Source: Gammaproteobacteria bacterium RIFCSPHIGHO2_12_FULL_37_34 (GTDB taxonomy: Bacteria > Pseudomonadota > Gammaproteobacteria > DSM-16500). Taken from it: a stretch of 21,904 nucleotides of DNA. Under the pieces are notes generated by a model. It had not been told where the DNA came from and did not search any database. It was given only the letters and a program-made list of their open reading frames with translations. Positions 15,799 to 21,904 of this stretch are shown here, in pieces. Each line of letters begins with the position of its first letter. Position 1 is the first letter of the stretch. Made by a program: the position numbers and the translations under genes. The stretch is taken from assembly GCA_001801495.1 (NCBI GenBank), contig MGXW01000065.1, positions 1-21,904 of the forward strand, read 5' to 3'.

Positions 15799-18612
15799 AT
15801 GAGAGATTACAAAAATACATTAAATCTTCCCCAAACTGATTTTCCAATGAAAGCTAGCCTTTCACAGCGTGAGCCCGAGATTTTGCAAAAATGGCAGAAC
15901 ATGAATGTGTATGAAAAATTACAATATCACAATAAAGATAGAAAAAAATTTATTTTGCATATAGGCCCTCCTTATGCGAATGGCAATATTCATTTAGGTA
16001 CGGCAACCACTACTATCTTGAAAGATATGATTGTCAAATCGAAAATGTTAAGTGGTTTTGATTCACCACTTGTGCCAGGTTGGGATTGTCATGGATTACC
16101 GATTGAACATAATGTTGAAAAAAAGCGAGGCAAAGTGGGACAAGCCATTAGTCCAATTGAATTTCGTCAGGCTTGTCGTGAATATGCCAAGCATTTTATT
16201 GATGTGCAACGCGAAGAATTTAAGCGTTTAGGTATCATTGCCGACTGGGAACATCCTTATTTGACCATGGATTTTAAATATGAAGCTGATATTATTCGTA
16301 GTCTAGCTAAAATTATTAAACAGGGCCATATCCAAAAAGGGTTTAAACCCGTCCATTGGTGTTTAGATTGTGCTTCTGCATTGGCTGAAGCAGAAGTGGA
16401 ATATGCAGAAAAAAATTCTCCCTCAATCGATGTTGGTTTTGCAGTTATAGACGAACCTGACTTTTTGCAACGGATTCCAAATGTACTTCAAGGCAATGGA
16501 CAAATCTTTGTGCCGATTTGGACAACCACTCCATGGACATTACCTGCTAATCAAGCTGTCGCACTGCATCCTTATTTGGAATATGTTTTAATTGAATGCG
16601 ATCAGAATAAACGATTATTAATAGCGGATGCCTTATTAGCAACCGTTGTTCAGCGTTACCAATTAAAAACACATCGCATACTTGGGCGTGTCATAGGTGA
16701 AAAACTAGTTGGTGTGAAACTTCAACATCCTTTTTATGATTGCCATGTACCTATTATTCTTGGCAAGCATGTTACTATTGATTCAGGTACAGGAGCGGTA
16801 CATACAGCACCTGCTCATGGCCAAGATGATTATGTGATGGGCAAGCAATACCAATTATTGCTCGATAATCCTGTTTCCGATAATGGTTGTTTTACTGCTG
16901 CCACCCCTCTTTTTGCTGGTCTGCATGTTAACAAAGCAAATGATAAAATAATTGAAGTATTGCGCGAACGTCACATGCTTTTACACTTTGAAACGTTGCG
17001 TCATAGTTATCCCCATTGCTGGCGCCATAAAACACCCCTCATTTTTCGTTCTACACTGCAATGGTTTATTAGCATGGATCAAAATGGGTTGCGTAAAATG
17101 AGTATGCAAGCGATTGATCAAGTAAATTGGATTCCAGATTGGGGTAAATCTCGTATCATGGGGATGATAGAGAATCGTCCTGATTGGTGTATTTCGAGAC
17201 AACGTGCTTGGGGTGTGCCGCTTGCATTATTTCTGCATAAAGAAACAGGGGAATTACATCCAAAACAACTTGATTTGATGGAAAAAGTAGCGCAGTTGGT
17301 CGAACAACAAGGAATAGAGGCTTGGTATCAACTCGATCAAGTAGCTTTATTGGGTAAAGATGCAGATCAATATGTACAATCAAAAGATGTATTAGATGTT
17401 TGGTTTGATTCGGGTGTGTCACATGAGTGTGTATTAAAACAGCATCCTCAACTTACTTTTCCAGCAGATATTGTGTTAGAAGGTTCTGATCAACATCGTG
17501 GGTGGTTTCAATCTTCTTTGTTAACTTCAGTAGCAATCAACAAGCAAGCTTCTTATCGCGCAGTTTTAACCCATGGTTTTGTCGTAGATGGACAGGGACG
17601 CAAAATGTCTAAATCATTAGGCAATGTCATTGCACCTGATGAAGTCATTAAAAATTTAGGGGCAGATATTTTGCGATTATGGGTGGCATCGATTGATTAT
17701 CGTTATGAAATTAATGCTTCGAATGAAATTTTGACACGCACGTCGGACGCGTATCGGCGTATTAGAAATACAGCACGTTTTCTACTAGCTAATTTACACG
17801 GGTTTGATCCTAGTATGCATTTACTTGAACCGGATAATATGCTGATGTTGGATCGGTGGATAGTCGATAAAACCAGGCTTCTTCAAGAAGAAATTCTTCA
17901 GGCTTATGAGACGTATCAATTTCATTTAATTGTACAAGTGCTACATCATTTCTGCGCGACTGATTTGGGTGGTTTTTACCTTGATGTTATTAAAGATCGC
18001 CAATATACAATGGAAACCAATAGTCGAGGTAGACGATCTGCACAAACGGCTTTATATCATATTGTTCATGCGTTGGTACGTTGGATGGCTCCTCTACTTA
18101 GTTTTACTGCAGAAGAGATTTGGCAATATATTCCGGGGCAAACGGCGGATTCTGTATTGTTGACCACGTGGTATACGTCATTAGCAGAACTTTCAGCACA
18201 TGAATTAATGGGGCAGTCCTATTGGGATAAGATTCGCGCAGTACGAGATGCTGTCAATAAAGAAATTGAAAATCAACGGAATGCTGGCAAAATTGGATCA
18301 GCGCTAGAAGCGGAAGTGTACTTGTATTGTAGCCCACAGTTAAAAGATCAACTCGATGTGTTAGGCGATGAATTACGCTTTGTACTCATTACCTCGTTGG
18401 CAAAAGTTATTCCCGATCATTCTGCTCCAACACATGCAGTCATGACAGATATTGTAGGTCTTGCGCTAAAAATTGAGGCAACTGCTCATGCTAAGTGTGA
18501 ACGTTGTTGGCATAGATGTAGCGATGTCAATACGCATGCAAACTACCCAGGTATCTGCGGGCGCTGTGTAGAAAATATTTCTGGGGTAGGAGAATCACGG
18601 GAATATGCTTAA
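15799..18612 (+). CDS. ileS: Isoleucyl-tRNA synthetase with altered HIGH signature
   Basis: Charges tRNA-Ile with isoleucine and edits valine. Length 937 matches the E. coli-type enzyme (938). Intact are TTPWTLPANQA and GTGAVHTAPAHGQDDY in the editing domain, DWCISRQRAWGVP, GSDQHRGWFQSSLL, KMSKS at 602-606 and the C-terminal zinc finger (KCERC near 900, CGRC near 920). The adenylation signature is not intact: where relatives have HDGPPYANG-IHIGHALNK, this protein has HIGPPYANGNIHLGTATTT (54-72), so the HIGH motif is HLGT (65-68). The rest of the active-site region, GFDSPLVPGWDCHGLPIEHNVEKK, is normal. It starts 8 bp after ribF and overlaps lspA by 8 nt, so it is placed as the housekeeping enzyme. 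Confidence 0.95.
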   Translation: MRDYKNTLNLPQTDFPMKASLSQREPEILQKWQNMNVYEKLQYHNKDRKKFILHIGPPYANGNIHLGTATTTILKDMIVKSKMLSGFDSPLVPGWDCHGLPIEHNVEKKRGKVGQAISPIEFRQACREYAKHFIDVQREEFKRLGIIADWEHPYLTMDFKYEADIIRSLAKIIKQGHIQKGFKPVHWCLDCASALAEAEVEYAEKNSPSIDVGFAVIDEPDFLQRIPNVLQGNGQIFVPIWTTTPWTLPANQAVALHPYLEYVLIECDQNKRLLIADALLATVVQRYQLKTHRILGRVIGEKLVGVKLQHPFYDCHVPIILGKHVTIDSGTGAVHTAPAHGQDDYVMGKQYQLLLDNPVSDNGCFTAATPLFAGLHVNKANDKIIEVLRERHMLLHFETLRHSYPHCWRHKTPLIFRSTLQWFISMDQNGLRKMSMQAIDQVNWIPDWGKSRIMGMIENRPDWCISRQRAWGVPLALFLHKETGELHPKQLDLMEKVAQLVEQQGIEAWYQLDQVALLGKDADQYVQSKDVLDVWFDSGVSHECVLKQHPQLTFPADIVLEGSDQHRGWFQSSLLTSVAINKQASYRAVLTHGFVVDGQGRKMSKSLGNVIAPDEVIKNLGADILRLWVASIDYRYEINASNEILTRTSDAYRRIRNTARFLLANLHGFDPSMHLLEPDNMLMLDRWIVDKTRLLQEEILQAYETYQFHLIVQVLHHFCATDLGGFYLDVIKDRQYTMETNSRGRRSAQTALYHIVHALVRWMAPLLSFTAEEIWQYIPGQTADSVLLTTWYTSLAELSAHELMGQSYWDKIRAVRDAVNKEIENQRNAGKIGSALEAEVYLYCSPQLKDQLDVLGDELRFVLITSLAKVIPDHSAPTHAVMTDIVGLALKIEATAHAKCERCWHRCSDVNTHANYPGICGRCVENISGVGESREYA

Positions 18613-19090
18613 AAAAATTTTCTCATCAGGCTTTGCGTGGTTATGGTTAGCGATTGTTATACTTGCTCTTGATCGATTTGCAAAAATCTGGGTTATTGAT
18701 CATTTGATAATGGGCGAACCATTCTCTATTTTACCTATTTTTAATTTAACAGTAGCTTTTAATACGGGTGCTGCGTTTAGTTTTTTAAATTCAGCCTCAG
18801 GGTGGCAAAACATTTTTTTAGGAAGTTTAGCAGTTGTCGTGAGCGTTGTTATTCTTGTTTGGTTATGGCGATTATCCGTACGTGATTACTGGTTATGTAT
18901 TTCTTTGAATTTGATTTTAGGTGGTGCATTAGGCAATGTTTGGGATAGGGTGTTATATGGTTATGTAGTTGATTTTTTCGATTTCCATTTAGGCGATTGG
19001 CACTTTGCTATATTTAATATGGCAGATAGTGCGATAACGATTGGCGCAGGCATGATGTTGTTGCACTGGTTGGTTTATCCTAAAAAATGA
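18605..19090 (+). CDS. lspA: Lipoprotein signal peptidase (signal peptidase II)
   Basis: Inner-membrane aspartyl protease that cleaves the signal peptide of diacylglyceryl-modified prolipoproteins. The 161 residues hold four hydrophobic helices. The catalytic aspartates are D123 in GYVVDFFDF and D141 in FNMADSAIT; FNTGAAFSF (52-60) and GGALGNVWDR (106-115) are the other conserved motifs. The ATG lies inside the final ileS codons (8-nt overlap). It is convergent with the SNARE-like gene, 6 bp between stops. A lipoprotein substrate may be the product at 21246-21689. Confidence 0.96.
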   Translation: MLKKIFSSGFAWLWLAIVILALDRFAKIWVIDHLIMGEPFSILPIFNLTVAFNTGAAFSFLNSASGWQNIFLGSLAVVVSVVILVWLWRLSVRDYWLCISLNLILGGALGNVWDRVLYGYVVDFFDFHLGDWHFAIFNMADSAITIGAGMMLLHWLVYPKK

Positions 19091-19096
19091 TCAAAA

Positions 19097-19708
19097 TTAT
19101 TTATTTTTTCTTCTATGCACAATTTCATGATATTCATATGCTGGCGTTTTCCAAATATAACTAGAGATGGTGCTAAAAACGGAGAACAAACCAGGGCATG
19201 TTCTATTTAAATGGTCAGATTTTTTTTTGAATTCGACCGTTTGGTTTGCAAGATCAGATGTTTGGGAGACTAAACTCTCTATTTTTTCACCTCTTTCTAA
19301 AATTTTATTGATATTATTTAGAGCGATATTTTTCACTTCTTTTAATTCTGCTTCTATCTTATCTGCTTTTGATTGTATGGCTTCATCTGGTTCTGAAATG
19401 AATGTTTGTAGTTCTTTTACATGAGTAATGGGTTGAAGATGTTGGTATATACTATAGGCAGCATGATCCGAGATGGTTTGGTCTAATGCTAGAACAGCTG
19501 TTTTATTTTCAAATACAAAAGCATAATAAAAACCCCTATCCCATTTCAGCATATGAATACCGATTTGATTTTTTATTAATTCTGCAACACGGGGAAAATG
19601 ATTACGAATATTTTTTTCGTAAGCGTTAAATGACCACCAACTGCCATCTATTGATGCAGATAGAAGTTGATTATTCGCCATATACAAAACAGCGCAAAAA
19701 ATCTGCAT
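19097..19708 (-). CDS. Longin + R-SNARE protein (eukaryote-like VAMP7/Ykt6 mimic)
   Basis: R-SNAREs are eukaryotic vesicle proteins whose helix zips with three Q-SNARE helices to fuse membranes. This 203-residue protein has the same two-part build. Residues 1-95 follow the longin pattern: strand pair IFCAVLYMANNQLLSAS, helix FNAYEKNIRNHFP, then YYAFVFENKTAVLALD and the helix AAYSIYQHL. Residues about 115-170 form the SNARE helix around ILERGEKIESLV. With R139 as the zero layer, the heptad positions are I118, L122, V125, A129, N132, I136, then I143, L146, T150, L153, T157, F160, S164, L167, in register with synaptobrevin as recalled. A Cys (171) and a short hydrophobic stretch (173-186) follow; there is no full membrane helix and no CAAX box. 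The tail EIVHRRKNK is basic. AAGAG precedes the ATG. Probably a Dot/Icm effector that enters host membrane traffic (inference). Confidence 0.88.
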   Translation of the reverse strand: MQIFCAVLYMANNQLLSASIDGSWWSFNAYEKNIRNHFPRVAELIKNQIGIHMLKWDRGFYYAFVFENKTAVLALDQTISDHAAYSIYQHLQPITHVKELQTFISEPDEAIQSKADKIEAELKEVKNIALNNINKILERGEKIESLVSQTSDLANQTVEFKKKSDHLNRTCPGLFSVFSTISSYIWKTPAYEYHEIVHRRKNK

Positions 19709-19739
19709 TTCGCTCTTCCCTTATGCTATTGTACATTTC

Positions 19740-20858
19740 CTAATTTTTTACAATAAAGTCAACAATTTTATTTGCCATGAAATCAAAATCAGGATTGTAA
19801 GTCAATTCGCGACGTTTTTCACGAACGATACCTAAGTTATAAAGTATATCAAACAATTGTATTTCAAGACGGTTATAAGCACCAAAAGTGTATTCCTGTG
19901 TGTATTGATGCCGCGAATAAAAATAATCTCCTTGCTTACCATAATGCACATTATGAGGAGCAAAAGGAATGGAGACATGGGAAAAGTGCTTAATGTGTGA
20001 TTGTTGATTGAGAGTGGGTCGGGTTACAATTCTTGGATCAGAATGCAGATAGTTGCGTGATGAATAAAGTAATAACTGATTATTGTGATGAGATAACTGA
20101 GAAAAGAAGCGAAGCGCTTCCTCGCTCGATATGGTTTCATCTTCACGACTAGTTGCAATAAAAACAGGGCAGGTTATCGTTTGTTGGCGCGCTAATTCTT
20201 TGATGACGCGCATTAACATGGTGAGTTGAATAACAGGATTAAAAGCAATTGATTGGTATCTCGCATAATCAATTTCATCTTCGTAACAAACCCATTGTTT
20301 TTTATTTCTTATCCATTTTATCAGGTGACGCCAATTTAATAAAATATCGATAGGTGCTTTAATTTTTAAGGCAGGTGCTAACAAAATAATTCCGGCAATT
20401 TGCTTATCTTGTAAAGCTTGATACACAGATAAGGTGGCGCCAGTTGAATAGCCTACTAAATATATTTTTTCTACTCGTTGCTGTAGCGTTTTAATCCCGT
20501 AATGAAGCGCCTCTATCCATTCGTGATATGAAATTTTTAATAAATCTTCAGGTCTTGTACCATGTCCTGGCAACAGGATTGCATGAGATAAAATCCCATT
20601 TGATTTTAAACATTCACCAAGATCTTTTAATGAAAATGGGCAATCAAATAATCCATGTAACAATAAAGCGCCATATTTTAGTTTACCATCTGAATAGGTG
20701 GGTTTGTCCGGTATGAGCTCATAAGGACTGTTTACATCGATAATGAATTTTTCATGTACATGGAATCGTTGCAAATCGGTGCGGCGTTCTGCGATGAGCG
20801 TGCGGCAATGATGAATATATTCTGAAAAGGGTAGATCTGATGTTGGAAACTTTATCAT
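19740..20858 (-). CDS. Alpha/beta hydrolase (serine esterase/lipase-like)
   Basis: A 372-residue protein with an alpha/beta-hydrolase core: oxyanion loop LLLHGLFDCPFS (66-76), LPGHGTRPEDL, the nucleophile elbow GYSTG (S138), Asp240 in SREDETIS and His294 in FSHVSIPF as the likely triad. This resembles carboxylesterase/monoacylglycerol-lipase relatives; the substrate is unknown. About 60 residues precede the core, and there is no signal peptide. The start ATG at 20858 has no ribosome site at normal spacing. It lies 31 bp upstream of the SNARE-like gene on the same strand, so the two probably share a transcript. Being next to Dot/Icm genes makes an effector role possible, but an ordinary cytoplasmic esterase is equally open. 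Confidence 0.82.
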   Translation of the reverse strand: MIKFPTSDLPFSEYIHHCRTLIAERRTDLQRFHVHEKFIIDVNSPYELIPDKPTYSDGKLKYGALLLHGLFDCPFSLKDLGECLKSNGILSHAILLPGHGTRPEDLLKISYHEWIEALHYGIKTLQQRVEKIYLVGYSTGATLSVYQALQDKQIAGIILLAPALKIKAPIDILLNWRHLIKWIRNKKQWVCYEDEIDYARYQSIAFNPVIQLTMLMRVIKELARQQTITCPVFIATSREDETISSEEALRFFSQLSHHNNQLLLYSSRNYLHSDPRIVTRPTLNQQSHIKHFSHVSIPFAPHNVHYGKQGDYFYSRHQYTQEYTFGAYNRLEIQLFDILYNLGIVREKRRELTYNPDFDFMANKIVDFIVKN

Positions 20859-20860
20859 AA

Positions 20861-20899
20861 AGTATTAATATACTCCGAGTATGATTCTATTCTGAGTAT
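20861..20899. promoter_or_regulatory. Repeated GAGTAT/ATACTC boxes in a divergent promoter region
   Basis: The 50-bp gap between the hydrolase gene and the IcmD-like gene contains AGTAT (20861), ATACTC (20870-20875), GAGTAT (20877-20882) and GAGTAT (20894-20899). The middle two form the palindrome ATACTC-C-GAGTAT, and TC(C/T)GAGTAT recurs with a 17-bp period. Candidate -10 boxes overlap them: TATGAT (20880-20885) rightward, TATACT (20900-20895) leftward. A shared operator is plausible; the regulator is unknown and the boxes do not obviously match PmrA sites. Confidence 0.4.
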
Positions 20900-20908
20900 A
20901 AAGTTCCT

Positions 20909-21244
20909 ATGAGTGAAATGATATTTATTTTATACTTTTTTCCTCTTCTTTCAATACCAGTAAACAGAGCTGCTGGAAATCGAGAATTAGGAGTGGGTAA
21001 AGTTGCCGAAACTTTACTGGAGCCGATAGGATTGTTATCCGATTTGATTAGCACCACCTGTTTTGTTATCGGCGGTGCTTTTCTGTTTGCTACTATTATT
21101 AAATATATTGAACATAAGCGCAGCCCTTTAATGGTGCCGATCAGTACGGTTATTTACCTTTTTATTATTGGTTTGGTTTTAGTATCCTTACCTTTTATCT
21201 CTCTTTTAACAGAAAGTGGTATATCTTATTCTTTGTTTAAATAA
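20909..21244 (+). CDS. IcmD/DotP-like Dot/Icm inner-membrane protein
   Basis: Small membrane protein resembling the IcmC/IcmD/DotV family of type IVB secretion systems. An N-terminal hydrophobic stretch (4-17, signal-like) is followed by RAAGNRELGVGKVAETLLEPIG, then two helices (about 46-65 and 80-98) separated by the short loop KYIEHKRSPLMVPIST. The LG-VA start, the K/R-rich HxxxP loop and the ending GLVLVSLPFI are what I recall as the IcmD pattern. Length 111 is near the family. No good ribosome site precedes Met1; Met4 (20918) has a weak GAG and is an alternative. The next gene starts 1 bp after its stop. IcmD is preferred over IcmC or DotV by the signal-like N-terminus; the assignment is from memory of the family. 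Confidence 0.62.
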   Translation: MSEMIFILYFFPLLSIPVNRAAGNRELGVGKVAETLLEPIGLLSDLISTTCFVIGGAFLFATIIKYIEHKRSPLMVPISTVIYLFIIGLVLVSLPFISLLTESGISYSLFK

Positions 21245-21245
21245 T

Positions 21246-21689
21246 ATGATTCGAATTATTTTTATAGTGTTGTTAAGTGTCCTGATGGGATGTCAGGCAG
21301 AGGATTTTCCATATTCTTATTTAATGACGCACCCCCATTTTTTACAGAAACAATCAGCGGAATGTCAATCTCAGCGGATAACCAGCAAGCAATGCGAAAC
21401 AATATTAAGTGCAGCAGTGGATTTTAATCAATTACTGAATGAACAGGAGGCGGATCCACTGCAATTCGGTCAACGGATTATGGCAGCAGAAGTAGATTGG
21501 GTGAATGCTAAACAAGAATTAGTTCAGGCAAAGCAAGCCCTCCAATCTAGCGATGAAACTAGCCAAAATCTCGCTAGAATCAAGAATCAGCTAGAAGGCG
21601 CAGAAAAGAGTTATCAAGAGATTTCTCAAGAAGTAAATATATTGCTAACAGTTGTGAGTGTAAATAATAATCCAAAATCGCCTGATTGA
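21246..21689 (+). CDS. Putative lipoprotein in the Dot/Icm-like gene group
   Basis: Not recognised. From the ATG at 21246 the 147-residue product starts MIRIIFIVLLSVLMGCQAED, a signal peptide ending in a lipobox-like LMGC with C16 as the lipid-bearing residue, so LspA would process it. An upstream in-frame GTG (21216) would break this and overlap the previous gene. The mature part has two further cysteines (ECQS and KQCET) and a helical, coiled-coil-like C-terminal half (about 80-130) rich in Gln, Glu and Ala. It starts 1 bp after the IcmD-like gene, so it is probably translated by coupling. It does not resemble DotC, DotD or DotK as I recall them; it may be a lineage-specific outer-membrane part of the apparatus. 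Confidence 0.72.
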   Translation: MIRIIFIVLLSVLMGCQAEDFPYSYLMTHPHFLQKQSAECQSQRITSKQCETILSAAVDFNQLLNEQEADPLQFGQRIMAAEVDWVNAKQELVQAKQALQSSDETSQNLARIKNQLEGAEKSYQEISQEVNILLTVVSVNNNPKSPD

Positions 21690-21709
21690 ACAGCTATTTT
21701 AGCTATGAT

Positions 21710-21728
21710 ACACTTCGCCGTGTTTTTT
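21710..21728 (+). terminator. Weak hairpin plus T-run
   Basis: ACAC (21710-21713), loop TTCGCC, GTGT (21720-21723), then five T. The stem is only 4 bp, so termination would be weak or partial between the lipoprotein gene and the next gene. Confidence 0.22.
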
Positions 21729-21754
21729 ATAATAATGATGAGGAGATTTTATAT

Positions 21755-21904
21755 ATGCAAAGTATATATCAGGCAATAAAAACCAAGGCGATTAATTGCG
21801 AACCATTTACAATTGAAATTGATAGAGAATCTTTACGTGGTGTTAGATCAAGCGATATCCAGACTTTTATTAAGGAGAATGCAGCTAACTATGCTTGTGA
21901 TCAT
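21755..21904 (+). CDS. Start of a third gene in the group, possibly icmJ/dotN (cut by window end)
   Basis: A strong AGGAGA 8 nt upstream and an ATG at 21755 open a frame that stays open for all 50 visible codons to the window edge. The product begins MQSIYQAIKTKAINCEPFT and reaches SSDIQTFIKENAANYACDH. By position after an IcmD-like gene, and because IcmJ/DotN (a zinc protein of the type IV coupling complex) has an F-x(n)-YTCxxCGF segment near this point, the NYACDH end could be the first zinc cysteine. Too little is visible to be sure; it could be unrelated. Confidence 0.6.
   Translation, partial: MQSIYQAIKTKAINCEPFTIEIDRESLRGVRSSDIQTFIKENAANYACDH

Noticed and set aside
15799..18612. ileS as a pseudogene because of the broken HIGH motif
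   Set aside because: The frame is intact over 937 codons, all other signatures are conserved and the gene is coupled to ribF and lspA, so it is probably functional.
19097..19708. Generic coiled-coil protein (kinesin- or tropomyosin-like) instead of a SNARE
   Set aside because: The arginine zero layer in LERGEK, the Asn at layer -2, correct layer spacing on both sides and the longin-like N-terminus together fit an R-SNARE much better than an arbitrary coiled coil.
20861..20908. PmrA-type site controlling the Dot/Icm-like genes
   Set aside because: The boxes read AGTAT/GAGTAT and do not show the paired CTTAA-like motif expected for PmrA in Legionella or Coxiella.

Overview
The window looks like the chromosome of an AT-rich gammaproteobacterium of the Legionellales (Coxiella/Legionella/Berkiella-like, probably intracellular). 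Three things point there. The housekeeping genes are gammaproteobacterial in sequence (CydABX, HemF, and the ribF-ileS-lspA run). The last kilobase carries what looks like a Dot/Icm (type IVB) secretion gene group. One gene beside it encodes a eukaryote-like SNARE protein. The taxon assignment is inference; no 16S or other marker gene is present.

Layout. 2-808 is the 3' end of an unrecognised helical protein. 821-3499 (minus) is aconitase A, divergent from a tight aerobic-respiration operon at 3590-7250: cydA, cydB, the 35-codon cydX and hemF (heme-dependent cytochrome bd oxidase plus O2-dependent heme synthesis). An MFS transporter (7259-8638, minus) follows. The only long gene-free stretch, 8639-9205, holds a compact MITE-like element with a perfect 34-bp palindrome inside 10-bp direct repeats. 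Then come a very acidic small secreted protein, a stand-alone EAL protein with a degenerate loop 6, an EamA transporter, an arginase-family enzyme overlapping a leaderless L,D-transpeptidase-fold protein, a DUF924 protein and tRNA-Ala(CGC). On the minus strand are rluB and scpB. Divergent from them are ribF, ileS and lspA.

The most remarkable part is 19097-21904. The minus-strand gene at 19097-19708 encodes an N-terminal longin-like domain followed by a full-length R-SNARE motif with the zero-layer arginine and all heptad layers in register, as in eukaryotic VAMP7/Ykt6. It lies 31 bp downstream of an alpha/beta hydrolase gene, probably in one operon. That operon diverges from an IcmD/DotP-like gene, a lipoprotein gene and the start of a third gene that may be icmJ/dotN. 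The arrangement suggests a secretion-machinery locus with a membrane-fusion-mimicking effector beside it.

A second notable point is the isoleucyl-tRNA synthetase. Its HIGH signature reads HLGT and the following, normally near-invariant residues are also replaced, while KMSKS, editing and zinc motifs are intact.
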